From: Hypericibacter terrae
GTDB lineage: Bacteria; Pseudomonadota; Alphaproteobacteria; Dongiales; Dongiaceae
Length of the DNA: 64,000 nt
Reading direction: 5' to 3'
Assembly (NCBI RefSeq): GCF_008728855.1
Contig: NZ_CP042906.1
Coordinates: 4,019,570 to 4,083,569 of the forward strand
Below are positions 1 to 8,940 of this stretch, piece after piece. The notes beneath the pieces are model-generated. The model made no database searches, was not told the origin of the DNA, and saw only the letters and a program-made list of their open reading frames with translations. The first letter of the stretch is position 1, and each line of letters begins with the position of its first letter. The position numbers were made by a program, and so were the translations under genes.

Positions 1-521
1 ATCAGCTCGAACCCCGGCAGCGCCGCCGCCGCCCATTGCAGATGCCGATAGCCGGCCCTCAGCGGCGCCAGCGCGGCATCGACATCGCGCCGGCCCGCCG
101 CATAGTGGTGCATGCTCGCGCCGGCCTGCTGCAGCGCGATCCCGATCACCTGCGCCGCCTCGCTCAGATGGCGGTGATGATGACGCGCCCGCGCCGGCAC
201 CGTCGCCGATGCGATCGCATCGATGGCCTCGGCCCGCGCCTGGCGGGCCGCCTCGAGCATGGCGTGTTCCTGCGTGATCGACTTTGCGCCCGATGCCGCC
301 AGGGCCAGAAGCCCGGCCAGCTGGCTGGCGGCCCGGCGCAGACCGTCGAACGCCTGGCGCGTCGCCAGGACATAGGCGACGGTCGCATCGTCGAGCGAAC
401 GTGCCAGTTCGTCGGGCGCCGGCGCGGCATGGTCGTCGCAGCAGGACGCCGCGGGCGCCACGCCCGCGACGGAGAGCGGGGCCGGATCCGGCCGCAGGCT
501 ATGGTCGATCCGCATGATCAT
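1..521 (-). CDS. Hypothetical helical protein, C-terminus beyond left edge
   Basis: An open frame of 173 codons runs off the left edge without a stop. Its ATG (521-519) overlaps the TGA of the upstream lacI-type gene as ATGA, so it is probably translationally coupled and the last visible gene of the sugar-importer operon. A second in-frame ATG lies two codons in. The product is Ala-rich and looks helical, with a Cys-Cys-Asp-Asp near residue 28 and a His-rich stretch (HHHRH) near residue 120. There is no signal peptide, membrane segment or motif that I recognise. The function is unknown; its position suggests a role in the same catabolic pathway or its control. Confidence 0.7.
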   Translation of the reverse strand, partial: MIMRIDHSLRPDPAPLSVAGVAPAASCCDDHAAPAPDELARSLDDATVAYVLATRQAFDGLRRAASQLAGLLALAASGAKSITQEHAMLEAARQARAEAIDAIASATVPARARHHHRHLSEAAQVIGIALQQAGASMHHYAAGRRDVDAALAPLRAGYRHLQWAAAALPGFEL

Positions 522-1573
522 TTTCTCCGGTTCTGACAGGAGCTGCGTTCGATCAGCTGTCCTGGTATGAGGTGTGAGCGGGGCTTCGGCAGCTTGCCGG
601 CCGCGGACAGCTCCAGGAGCTGAGCGGTCTTCTCCACCATCGCGCCGATCGGCTGGCGGACGGTGGTGAGGCTGTGCGAGGGCCAGCCAGCCATCTGGAT
701 ATCGTCGAACCCGACCACCGAGATGTCCTCCGGCACGCGAATCCCGAGCTCGCCGCGCATCGCATCCAGGCCGCCGATCGCCATGATATCGTTGGCGAAG
801 AAGATCGCATCGGGCCGGCGCTTGCCGCGCAGCAGCCGCAGCGCCGTCTCGCGGCCCTGTTCATGCGTATAGTCCGTGGCTTCCTCCCGGCCCCACAGCG
901 TCAGGCCGAGAGCGGCCAGCTCATCGTTGAAGCCGCGCTCGCGATCCATGGTGGTGCTGGTGTCCTTCTTGCCGGCGACATAGGCCAGCTTGCGATGCCC
1001 GCGCCCGGCCAGGTAGCGCGCCACCAGGCGTGCGCCCTCATAGTTGTCGCAGGAGACGGCATGCACGCCCGATCCGGGCACATAGCGGTTGAAGAGCAGC
1101 ACCGGTATGCCGCGGGCGGCGCAGGATTTCGCCATCGCCGAGGAGATGGTGGCCGAGGTGATGACGACGGCATCGACCTGGTATTGCAGGAGCAGCGGCA
1201 GCTCGTCGTCGACCTCCTGCCCGGGCGGCACGTTGAAGAGTAGGGTCTGCAGGTTCTGCTGCTGCAGCCTCTTGGCCAGCACCTCGAGAACCTCGGGGTA
1301 GAACGGGTTGGTGAGGTCGCCCATGACGATGCCGACGATGCCCGATCGCCGGGTGATCAGGGTGCGGGCCATGGCGTTGGGCTTGTAGCCCAGCCGCTCG
1401 GAGGCCTCCATGACCTTGAGCCGCATATCGGCGGAGATGCTCGCGTCCTTGGTGAAGGCGCGGGAGATCGTCGATTGGGAGACGCCGAGCTCGCGCGCGA
1501 CCTCCTTCGCCGTCACCGGCCCGGCCTTCGGCCTGTCGAGCACCCGCAACTTGCTGCCGTTTCCGCGACTCAT
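518..1573 (-). CDS. LacI-family transcriptional regulator
   Basis: A 351-residue LacI/GalR-type repressor. The N-terminal helix-turn-helix spans residues 20-70 ([20 protein letters not shown], then the hinge-helix region GYKPNAMAR). A periplasmic-binding-protein-like effector domain follows, with family signatures such as [15 protein letters not shown] and VVGFDD. It starts 20 bp after the histidinol-dehydrogenase-like gene and overlaps the next gene by 4 nt. It is the seventh gene of the CUT2 transporter operon and is the obvious candidate to bind the three LacI-like operators at 9175-9236. The effector is unknown, probably the imported substrate or a pathway intermediate. Confidence 0.93.
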   Translation of the reverse strand: MSRGNGSKLRVLDRPKAGPVTAKEVARELGVSQSTISRAFTKDASISADMRLKVMEASERLGYKPNAMARTLITRRSGIVGIVMGDLTNPFYPEVLEVLAKRLQQQNLQTLLFNVPPGQEVDDELPLLLQYQVDAVVITSATISSAMAKSCAARGIPVLLFNRYVPGSGVHAVSCDNYEGARLVARYLAGRGHRKLAYVAGKKDTSTTMDRERGFNDELAALGLTLWGREEATDYTHEQGRETALRLLRGKRRPDAIFFANDIMAIGGLDAMRGELGIRVPEDISVVGFDDIQMAGWPSHSLTTVRQPIGAMVEKTAQLLELSAAGKLPKPRSHLIPGQLIERSSCQNRRK

Positions 1574-1593
1574 GACCCCACCGCCCCCGGTTT

Positions 1594-2883
1594 TCACTCG
1601 GCGGCATTCTTCCCCGAATAGCGCCGGACACGCAAATCGGCCTGCGCCTGGTGGCCGGAGAAGTTCTCGATCGCACAGAGCCGCGAGCAATACTCGCCGA
1701 TGACGACGCTGGCCTGCTCGTCGCAACGCTGATAGGTCACGGTCTTGATGAACTTGCCCACCCAGAGGCCGCCGGTGTAGCGGGCGGCGCGCTTGGTCGG
1801 CAGGGTATGGTTGGTGCCGATCACCTTGTCGCCATAAGCGACATTGGTCTCCTTGCCGAGGAAGAGCGCGCCATAATTGGCCATGCGGTCGAGAAAATAC
1901 TGGGGATTGCGCGTGAGCACCTGGACATGCTCCGACGCGATCCTGTCGGCTTCCGCGACCAGTTCGTCCTCGCTGTCGCAAAGAATGACCTGGCCATAGT
2001 CGCGCCAGGCCACGCTGGCGACGTCGGCCGTGGGGAGCGTCTTCAATTGCCGCTGCAGCTCCGCCTCGATCCCGCTGGCGAGCTTGGGCGAGGTCGTCAG
2101 CAGGATGGCCGGCGAGGTCGGGCCATGCTCGGCCTGGCCGAGCAGGTCGGTCGCGCACATTTCCACGTCGGCGCTGTCGTCGGCGATGATCAGCGTCTCG
2201 GTCGGACCGGCCAGCAGATCGATGCCGACACGTCCGAAGAGCTGCCGTTTCGCCTCCGCCACATAGGCGTTGCCGGGCCCGACCAGCATGTCGACCGGCG
2301 CGATCGAGCCGGTGCCGAGCGCCATGGCCGCCACTGCCTGGACCCCGCCCATCACATAGATCTCGTCGGCGCCCGCCAGCGCCATGGCGGCGATCGTCGC
2401 CGCCGGCGGCTTGCCGTTCAAGGGCGGCGTGCAGGCGATGACCCGCTTGACGCCCGCGACGCGCGCGGTCAGCACGCTCATATGGGCCGAGGCCACCATC
2501 GGGTAGCGGCCGCCCGGCACATAGCAACCGACGCTGCTGACCGGAATGTTCTTCTGGCCCAGACGCACGCCGGGAATGGTCTCGATCTCGATCTCGCCCA
2601 TCGTGGAGAGCTGGGCCTCCGCGAAGCGCCGGATCTGCGCCTGCGCGAACTTGATGTCCGCGATCGTCTGCGCCGGCAAGCTGTCGATCAGCGCCTGGAT
2701 CTCCGCCTTGGTCAGGCGAAATTCCTTCGGCTCCCATTTGTCGAACTTGGCGGAGAGTTCCCGCACAGCGACGTCGCCGCGCTTGGCCACGTCCTCCAGA
2801 ATCGTCTCGACCGTCTGCCGGACCTTGACGTCGGCATCATGCTTCTCGGCGTCGCTGATTCCGGTCTTGATCTGCCGAATCAT
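1594..2883 (-). CDS. Histidinol dehydrogenase family dehydrogenase (catabolic paralogue)
   Basis: A 429-residue Zn- and NAD-dependent dehydrogenase of the HisD fold. The residues that bind zinc and act in catalysis in HisD are all present: Q250 and H253 (in GQAEHGP), E318-H319, D352 ([11 protein letters not shown]) and H411. The [11 protein letters not shown] segment near 118-128 resembles catabolic paralogues such as HpsN (2,3-dihydroxypropane-sulfonate 3-dehydrogenase) more than biosynthetic HisD. No other his gene is nearby and the gene sits in a sugar-type ABC importer operon. I infer oxidation of a polyol-like alcohol through an aldehyde to an acid. The substrate is not established. Confidence 0.85.
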   Translation of the reverse strand: MIRQIKTGISDAEKHDADVKVRQTVETILEDVAKRGDVAVRELSAKFDKWEPKEFRLTKAEIQALIDSLPAQTIADIKFAQAQIRRFAEAQLSTMGEIEIETIPGVRLGQKNIPVSSVGCYVPGGRYPMVASAHMSVLTARVAGVKRVIACTPPLNGKPPAATIAAMALAGADEIYVMGGVQAVAAMALGTGSIAPVDMLVGPGNAYVAEAKRQLFGRVGIDLLAGPTETLIIADDSADVEMCATDLLGQAEHGPTSPAILLTTSPKLASGIEAELQRQLKTLPTADVASVAWRDYGQVILCDSEDELVAEADRIASEHVQVLTRNPQYFLDRMANYGALFLGKETNVAYGDKVIGTNHTLPTKRAARYTGGLWVGKFIKTVTYQRCDEQASVVIGEYCSRLCAIENFSGHQAQADLRVRRYSGKNAAE

Positions 2884-2947
2884 GTCTTCCTCACTCCATC
2901 ATCGATGTCGGACGGCGGCGATGCGCCGCCGTTCCCGGTAGAAGAGC

Positions 2948-2973
2948 GCCCGGCCGGCCGAAACCGGCCGGGC
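2948..2973 (-). other. Perfect stem-loop after the binding-protein gene
   Basis: A 10-bp perfect inverted repeat (GCCCGGCCGG / CCGGCCGGGC) with a 6-nt loop lies between the substrate-binding-protein gene and the HisD-like gene. No T-tract follows on the minus strand, so it is more likely an mRNA-stabilising or attenuating hairpin than a full terminator. Such a hairpin would allow the binding protein to be made in excess over downstream genes. Confidence 0.6.
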
Positions 2974-2980
2974 AGCCCTG

Positions 2981-4210
2981 TCAATTCGTCGCCTGCACCG
3001 TCGGCTCGATCTTGGTCAGGTGGTAGAGATTCGCCGCCGGCTGGCATTTCTGACAGTTGATGCCAGGCTCGTCGGGCGCCGCCTCGACCGTCGCCGGCAG
3101 AGGCTGGATGGTGGCACCAGGGGTGGGCTCACCCTTGAGCGCAGTCTCCAGCGAGAGCTCGGGCAACAGGTTGGCCTCGAACACCTCGGTCACGAAGGAA
3201 TCAGGAACCTTGCCTTCGGGGAAGGTGTTGCAGCCATTCTCGAACTTGTCGCCGGGGCAGAGCTTCACCTGATCGGCCGGAACCCAGGGCAGCGGATACT
3301 GGATGTTGTGGGTGTCCAGGGTCCGCTTCTTGGTCAGCAGCTCCATCATCAGCTTGAAGGCATAGCCCGAGGTCGCCGGCGGCGAGCCCGAGGACGTGCC
3401 CTGCAGACCGCGCGCCTGCAGGTCCGGATTGGCGATCGCCAGGCGGAAACCGTTGGAGTTTTCGCCCGTGACCGGGATCAGCTTCTTGTTGCCGGTGGCC
3501 AGCAGCGCCTTGATGACGCCGTCTTCGCCCGCCTGCGCCCAGATGCCGTCGACGTCCGGGTGAGCCGCCAGAGCCTTGGCCGTCTCGGACTGGGTGGTCT
3601 GGTCATCCCACATGCCGTAATACTCGTCGACGACCTTGATGCCCGGGTATTTCTTGAAGATCGCCATCGCGCCGTCATAGTGGCGCTTGTCGACCGAGTT
3701 GCCGGGCACGCCGCGGCTCAGGAAGATGTTGCCTTTGCCGCCCAGCATGTTGACGAGGGCTTGCGCGGTGTTCTCGCCGAAGCCGGCGGTGATGTAGCTG
3801 ACATTGTAGGCGCAGGGTTCCGTGACCGTGCCGTCATACATGAAGAACAGCACGCCCTTCTCGCAGCCCTTATGGATGGTGCGGTTCAGGCCGGTCGGCG
3901 ACACCGGGAAGCTGATGATGCCGTCGGCGCCGTCGGCGATCATGCTCTCATAGGCCGAGATCTGCGCCGACACCTCGGTGCCTGAGATCACTTCCTTGAG
4001 CTCGACCATCTGGTCGTAAGGCGGAGTCGCGGCGAGGGCCTTGACGATATTCGCGGCTTCGCTCTGCCAGGAGTTACCGCTGTAGCTCAGGCTCAGATAG
4101 ATCTTGAACTTCTTCGTATCGGCTTGCGCATGGTCCGCCACGCCGACGAAGACGAAGCCGGCCGCGATCAGGCCGGCCAGGCCGCCGATGAGTTTCCGTT
4201 TCCACGTCAT
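2981..4210 (-). CDS. Sugar-type ABC transporter substrate-binding protein
   Basis: A 409-residue periplasmic binding protein of the ribose-type family (Peripla_BP_4-like). It has an N-terminal signal peptide with a basic start (MTWKRK), a hydrophobic core, and likely cleavage after A30 (AQA|D). The mature part has the expected type-I alternation (KIYLSLSYSGNSW near the start, then VSPTGLNR, DGIWAQAGEDG, PVTGENSNG). A C-terminal extension carries a CQKC pair that is unusual for the family. It lies between a permease gene and the HisD-like gene of the same operon. It delivers substrate to the two permeases; substrate identity cannot be read from the sequence. Confidence 0.9.
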   Translation of the reverse strand: MTWKRKLIGGLAGLIAAGFVFVGVADHAQADTKKFKIYLSLSYSGNSWQSEAANIVKALAATPPYDQMVELKEVISGTEVSAQISAYESMIADGADGIISFPVSPTGLNRTIHKGCEKGVLFFMYDGTVTEPCAYNVSYITAGFGENTAQALVNMLGGKGNIFLSRGVPGNSVDKRHYDGAMAIFKKYPGIKVVDEYYGMWDDQTTQSETAKALAAHPDVDGIWAQAGEDGVIKALLATGNKKLIPVTGENSNGFRLAIANPDLQARGLQGTSSGSPPATSGYAFKLMMELLTKKRTLDTHNIQYPLPWVPADQVKLCPGDKFENGCNTFPEGKVPDSFVTEVFEANLLPELSLETALKGEPTPGATIQPLPATVEAAPDEPGINCQKCQPAANLYHLTKIEPTVQATN

Positions 4211-4382
4211 GTGTCTGTTTCCTCCGTTGTCACGCTGATTTGTTCGCGTTTCTTGCCGGACATCCGCAGCTTCTCCGGTCCGGCCTGCCGGAGTGCCTCG
4301 GGGCCGCCGCTTGCGCCGGCCCGAATGGTTCGATCGATCGTCGGTATTGTCCGCGAGGGGAAATGAATGGCCATCGGCCGCC

Positions 4383-5438
4383 TCACCTGGCCTTGCGCCG
4401 AAGGCCGCGCTCCAGCGAGGCCAGCAGCTTCTCGCGCATCAGCAGCAGGGCGAGGAGGATGACGGCGCCATAAATGACCGTGCGCCAGCCCTCCGCCATC
4501 TGCAGCGCGCCGATGATCGTGGAGATCGTGGTGAGGAGGATGGCGCCGCCGACCGTGCCGAGATAGGTGCCGCGACCGCCGAGGATCGAGGTGCCGCCGA
4601 CGACGACCGCGGCGATCGAGGGCAGCAGATAGGGCTGGCCCATCGTCAAGGTGGCGCCGCCCGCATAGCCCACCATCATGATGCCGGCGAGCCCGCTGCA
4701 GGCGCCGGCGATCGCATAGGTCGCGATCGTCAGGCGGCGCACGCCGATCCCGGCGATATAGGCGGCGCCGTCGCTGGTGCCGATGGCGTAGAGCTTGCGG
4801 CCGAAGGGCGTTCTCGACTGCAGCAGCTGCCCGACGATCGCGGCCAGCAGCATGAAGAAAATCACCAGCGGAATGCCGAACAGGCGGCCGGTATAGAGCG
4901 CCGAGAGCAGCGGCGAGGCCTGCCCCCGGGGGGTGCCTTGCGTAAAGCCGAGGCAGAGGCTGTAGACGATGATGCCGACCGCGAGCGTCATGATGAAGGG
5001 CGGCACCCGCAGCAGGGTGACGCCGATGCCGTTGACCATGCCGACGAAGGCGGTCACGAGCAGGATCGCAGGAATGCCCCAGAGCAGGGCCGGGCCGGAG
5101 GCGCCGATCCAGCTGAAGGTCAGGACGCCGCCGAAGGTCATGACCGAGGCGACCGAGAGATCCAGCCCGCCGAGCAGGATCACCAGCCCCTGGCCGAAGC
5201 CGATGATCATCACGAAGGAAGAGAGCACCAGAATGGCCTGCGCCATGTTCAAGCCGCCGAAGGCCGGGCTGATGACCCGCGACGCCAGGATCAACGCGAT
5301 GCTGATGGCGAAGACTGCGATCGTGGTCCAGGTCTCGCTGCTGGCCCCGCCAAGCCGGAGTCCCGACCGCTTCTCCATCGGGGGCTCGGTCATGGCGGCC
5401 TCGGGCTCGATCGGCTTCTTGAGATTGAAGGCCGTCAT
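4383..5438 (-). CDS. Sugar-type ABC transporter permease (second)
   Basis: A 351-residue RbsC-like (BPD_transp_2) inner-membrane permease with about 10 hydrophobic segments after a hydrophilic N-terminus of about 35 residues. Family motifs include GGLDLSVASVM, which faces the binding protein and ATPase in this family, and GGTSILGGRGTYLGTVGGA near the C-terminus. The start codon at 5438 overlaps the stop of the preceding permease gene as ATGA, which supports this start over a later Met in the same frame. It should form a heterodimeric channel with the other permease. A 172-bp gap separates it from the binding-protein gene. Confidence 0.9.
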   Translation of the reverse strand: MTAFNLKKPIEPEAAMTEPPMEKRSGLRLGGASSETWTTIAVFAISIALILASRVISPAFGGLNMAQAILVLSSFVMIIGFGQGLVILLGGLDLSVASVMTFGGVLTFSWIGASGPALLWGIPAILLVTAFVGMVNGIGVTLLRVPPFIMTLAVGIIVYSLCLGFTQGTPRGQASPLLSALYTGRLFGIPLVIFFMLLAAIVGQLLQSRTPFGRKLYAIGTSDGAAYIAGIGVRRLTIATYAIAGACSGLAGIMMVGYAGGATLTMGQPYLLPSIAAVVVGGTSILGGRGTYLGTVGGAILLTTISTIIGALQMAEGWRTVIYGAVILLALLLMREKLLASLERGLRRKAR

Positions 5439-6433
5439 CGGCGCCCCGCCTGCGCGAACCAGGCCGAGAGCGCCGCGATCAGCACGGCGATGATCATGAT
5501 CACGCCCTGGAACAGGCCGGTGTAGAAGGACGAAACGCCGGCGGCGAACAGGACCTTCTGCAGCAGCATCAGCGTCGCCGCCCCGACCATCGAGCCGACC
5601 AGGCCGCCGCGCCCGCCGCGGAACGAGGTGCCGCCGATCGCGATCGCCGCGAAGACCTGGAGCAGCAGCGGGCTGCCGGCATTCGGATTGCCGGTCGCGG
5701 TCTGGGCGCTCAGCATGTAGCCGGCGAGGCCGTAGAAGATGCCGGCGAGGCAATAGGCCAGGAACTTGGTCCGGCGCACATCGATGCCGCCGAGCGTCGC
5801 CGCCGTCTCGTCCGCGCCGACGGCATAGATGGCGATGCCGAATCCGGTCCGCTGGATGATCAGCCAGATGCCGACGACGACAGCGGCGATCAAGCCCGTG
5901 ACCGGCACCAGGTTCCACAACATGTCCAGCAGATCGTAGGAGACGAAGTCGGGCACGGTGCCGCCGGGCGCATCGAGAATGACCAGCGCAATCCCCGAGC
6001 AGATGATCATGGTGCCGAGGGTCGAGGCGATCGATTGCAGGCCGACATAGGCGGTGAGCCAGCCATTGACGGCGCCGACGACGAGGCCGACCGCCATCAC
6101 CAGCGCCAGGCCATAGAGCGCGCCCAGCGGCCCGTCGCCGACCTGGGTCGCCATGATGACATTGGCGATCGACACCACGCCGGCGACCGACAGGTCGAAG
6201 CCGCGGGTCAGGACCACGAAGGTGCCGCCGGCCGCCGCCAGCGCCAGCGGCAGGGCATTGTTGAGCTGCTCGGTGATCTGCGACAGGGAGGCGGCGTCGG
6301 GCTGCGCGATCGCATAGGCCGCGAACAGCACGGCATAGATGACGATGACGATCAGCGTGCCGTTGCCGAGGCCCTGGCGGACGAGACCGCCGGTCGGAGA
6401 AGGCGCGGTCCTGACGGTGGCGGTTGCGCTCAT
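5435..6433 (-). CDS. Sugar-type ABC transporter permease (first)
   Basis: A 332-residue RbsC-like permease with a short cytoplasmic N-terminus and about 9-10 hydrophobic helices. It shows the family motifs TRGFDLSVAGVVS and IGGTSFRGGRGGLVGSM. It is paralogous to its downstream neighbour, a two-permease arrangement common in CUT2 systems. It begins 9 bp after the ATPase gene and overlaps the next permease gene by 4 nt, so the channel subunits are translated in step. Confidence 0.9.
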   Translation of the reverse strand: MSATATVRTAPSPTGGLVRQGLGNGTLIVIVIYAVLFAAYAIAQPDAASLSQITEQLNNALPLALAAAGGTFVVLTRGFDLSVAGVVSIANVIMATQVGDGPLGALYGLALVMAVGLVVGAVNGWLTAYVGLQSIASTLGTMIICSGIALVILDAPGGTVPDFVSYDLLDMLWNLVPVTGLIAAVVVGIWLIIQRTGFGIAIYAVGADETAATLGGIDVRRTKFLAYCLAGIFYGLAGYMLSAQTATGNPNAGSPLLLQVFAAIAIGGTSFRGGRGGLVGSMVGAATLMLLQKVLFAAGVSSFYTGLFQGVIMIIAVLIAALSAWFAQAGRR

Positions 6434-6442
6434 GAGGGGCTC

Positions 6443-7969
6443 CTACTCCGCAGCCTCGGCGGCATGACCGGTCGCCAGCGCCACCAGCGCCTGCTCCGAG
6501 AAGGCGGCGCGATCGAGCACGCCGATCACCGAGCCGCGATAGATCACCAGGCAGCGGTCGCAGAGGCTGACCAGCTCGGGAATCTCGGTCGAGTAGATCA
6601 GGACCGAGCCACCCTGCCCGGCGAAGCGCCGGATCGCGCCGTAGATCACCTGCTTGGTTCCCACATCGACGCCGCGGGTCGGATCGAACATGGCGAGGAT
6701 CTGCGCACCCGACAGCAGGACGCGGCCGATCAGGGCCTTCTGCTGGTTGCCGCCCGAGAGCACCGAGAGGCGCGCATCGAGATATCGTTCCGGCAGATCC
6801 ACGACCTGCGCCTGGGCCCCGACGCCGGCGCGCTCCTGGGCCCGGTCGACCAATCCGAGATGTCCCAGCCGGTCGATGATCGACAGCGAGATGTTGGCGC
6901 TGGTGCTCATGCCGAGGAACACGCCCTCGGTCTTGCGCTCTTCGGGCACGAAGGCGATGCCCGGACCGCAGCGCAAGGCGTCGGCCGGCGAGTGCAGCCG
7001 AACCGGCTTTCCGGCCACCTCGATCCCGCCGCCCTCGATCCGCTCGATGCCGACCAGGGCGCGAAAGAGATCGCGCTGGCCCTGTCCCTCGAGCGCCGCG
7101 ACTCCCAGGATCTCGCCCTGATGCAGATCGAAGCTGACGCCGCGAATGTTGCGGCAGGTGAGGCCCGCGGCGCGCAGGGCCACCGGCCCCGCCAGCTTGG
7201 CGGCGGCCTTCCGGCTCGCACCCTCGGGTGCCGTGCCAACCATCATCCGGAAGATCTCGGAATCGCGCGTGGCCGTCAGGTCGACCGTGGCGATGCTGCG
7301 GCCATTGCGCAGGATCGTGCCCTGCCGGCAGAGGCGACGCACTTCCGAGAGGCGATGCGAGATATAGAGGATGGCGCAGCCTTCGCCCCGCAACCGGTCG
7401 ATCAGGGAAAAGAGCCATTCCGGCTCCGCCAGCGCCGCGGTCGGTTCGTCGAGGATCAGAAGGCGCGGCCGCCGGCTGACGGCGCGCACGATCTCCACCC
7501 GCTGTTTCTCGGCCAGCGACAGCGTGCCGACCAGCGCCGTGGGCGCGATGTCCGAGGCCCCATAGGCGCCGAGAATTTCCCGCGCCCTGGCGATCGATCG
7601 ACGTGCGGACACGAGGCCGAACGCGTTGCGCGGCGGCGAGGGCAGCATCAGGTTGGCCGCCACCGTCAGATTCGGCAGCAGGCTCAACTCCTGGAAGGCC
7701 GTCGAGACGCCGAGCGCCCGGGCCATCGTCAGGCTGCGCGGACGGAAGGGCTGGCCTTCGAGGGTCACGCTGCCGCCGTCGGGCTCGACCACGCCGCTCA
7801 GAATCTTCACCAGCGTGGATTTGCCGGCACCATTTTCCCCGAGCAGCGCATGGGCCTCGCCGCGAGCGACGGAGAGCGACACGCCGGCCAGCGCCACCGT
7901 CGCGCCATAGGCCTTGGTCGCGTCGCGCACCGCCAGCACGATATCGGCCGGGCTCGCGGGCGGGTTCAT
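6443..7969 (-). CDS. Sugar-type ABC transporter ATP-binding protein (tandem ABC domains)
   Basis: A 508-residue tandem ATPase of the RbsA/MglA type. The N-terminal domain is complete: Walker A GENGAGKST (44-52), an LSLAEKQ signature (about 150-156), Walker B LLILDEP (170-176) and H-loop H205. The C-terminal domain has a degenerate Walker A (ALEGQGQRD, 292-300), a good LSGGNQQK signature (404-411) and an altered Walker B: ILAMFDPTRG instead of the usual LDEPTRG. One composite ATP site therefore probably has low or no hydrolysis. Its ATG overlaps the stop of the upstream dehydrogenase gene as ATGA. It energises import by the two permeases. Confidence 0.93.
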   Translation of the reverse strand: MNPPASPADIVLAVRDATKAYGATVALAGVSLSVARGEAHALLGENGAGKSTLVKILSGVVEPDGGSVTLEGQPFRPRSLTMARALGVSTAFQELSLLPNLTVAANLMLPSPPRNAFGLVSARRSIARAREILGAYGASDIAPTALVGTLSLAEKQRVEIVRAVSRRPRLLILDEPTAALAEPEWLFSLIDRLRGEGCAILYISHRLSEVRRLCRQGTILRNGRSIATVDLTATRDSEIFRMMVGTAPEGASRKAAAKLAGPVALRAAGLTCRNIRGVSFDLHQGEILGVAALEGQGQRDLFRALVGIERIEGGGIEVAGKPVRLHSPADALRCGPGIAFVPEERKTEGVFLGMSTSANISLSIIDRLGHLGLVDRAQERAGVGAQAQVVDLPERYLDARLSVLSGGNQQKALIGRVLLSGAQILAMFDPTRGVDVGTKQVIYGAIRRFAGQGGSVLIYSTEIPELVSLCDRCLVIYRGSVIGVLDRAAFSEQALVALATGHAAEAAE

Positions 7970-8940
7970 CGGGTCGCCTCGTCTGCGGCAAGAGCGTCCT
8001 CGGCCTCTTGCCGCTCGATCTCGCGCTTGTGGATGGCGAGCGCCATCAGCCGGCGATCACGCCACTCGCCGCGCCGGGCGAGCTGGCCCGCCGGCAGCGT
8101 CTCCCGCCGCTGCGCCTCGACCTTGGCGATCAGGGCCTCGCCCCAGACCTTGTGCTCCGGCCGCGAGGCGGCGATGCGCTGGTAGAGCGGGCCGAGGCGC
8201 CTTGCATAGTCGGCGACGCCGCCCGGCGCGTTGAGGTCGATGGTCTCGAACGGCCCCATGAAGGCCCAGCGCATGCCGAGGCCATGCGACACGGTGCGAT
8301 CGATATCCTCGGCCGAGGCATAACCTTCCTCGACCAGGCGCCAGGCTTCCATCAGCAGCACGGCCTGGAGACGGTTGAGGATGAAGCCTTCGATCTCGCG
8401 GCTCATCTCGACCGGGACCTGGCCGACCTGTTCCATCAGCGCCCGCACCGCCGCGACGGTCTCGGACCTGGTCCAGGGGGCCGGCACCAGCTCGACCACC
8501 GGAATCAGATAGGGCGGATTGACGGGGTGCGCGACGAGGCAACGTTCGCGGCAGCGCAGGCCCTCGGTGAAGGCCGAGGCTGGGATGCCCGAGGAAGAGC
8601 TTCCGACGATCGTGCCCGGCCCGATGACGCCGTCGATCTCGGCAAAGAGCGAGATCTTGACGTCGACGCGCTCGAACACGCTCTCCTGCGCGTAGACAGC
8701 GCCATCGAGGGCTTCCGCCAGGCTCTTCGCGACCGCAATGCGCTCGAGAACCGTCTCGGGCCGGTCCATCAGCCGCTGGCGGGCCAGGCTCGACAGATCG
8801 CGCGCGATCTGTCGGCGGGCCGCGTCGGCGGCACCCGGCACGGAATCGAACAGCCGGACATCGCGGCCGGCACGGGCGAAGACGATGGCCCAGGCCCTGC
8901 CGACCAGGCCGCAGCCGACGATGGCGATCGGGCCGGTCAT
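7966..8940 (-). CDS. 3-hydroxyacyl-CoA dehydrogenase family NAD-dependent oxidoreductase
   Basis: A 324-residue protein with an N-terminal Rossmann fold (IVGCGLVGRAW, glycines 9, 11 and 14) and a C-terminal 3HCDH domain. The catalytic-type His is in VAHPVNPPYL (H138) and the paired Glu is E150. Length and motifs resemble the lambda-crystallin, L-gulonate 3-dehydrogenase and carnitine dehydrogenase branch rather than long fatty-acid multi-enzymes. The start at 8940 (MTGPIAIVG) is chosen because the Rossmann strand begins at once; earlier in-frame Met codons add unrelated sequence. It is the first gene of the importer operon. I infer oxidation of a hydroxy acid derived from the imported compound. 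Confidence 0.88.
   Translation of the reverse strand: MTGPIAIVGCGLVGRAWAIVFARAGRDVRLFDSVPGAADAARRQIARDLSSLARQRLMDRPETVLERIAVAKSLAEALDGAVYAQESVFERVDVKISLFAEIDGVIGPGTIVGSSSSGIPASAFTEGLRCRERCLVAHPVNPPYLIPVVELVPAPWTRSETVAAVRALMEQVGQVPVEMSREIEGFILNRLQAVLLMEAWRLVEEGYASAEDIDRTVSHGLGMRWAFMGPFETIDLNAPGGVADYARRLGPLYQRIAASRPEHKVWGEALIAKVEAQRRETLPAGQLARRGEWRDRRLMALAIHKREIERQEAEDALAADEATR

Noticed and set aside
1594-2883. Annotation as biosynthetic histidinol dehydrogenase (hisD)
   Set aside because: Catalytic residues fit the superfamily, but there are no his genes nearby, and the operon context and the CYVPGGRYP segment fit catabolic paralogues better.
6035-8185. Long plus-strand frame opposite the sugar ATPase and dehydrogenase genes
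   Set aside because: No motif and antisense-like composition; the minus strand has overlapping genes with complete ABC and Rossmann motifs.
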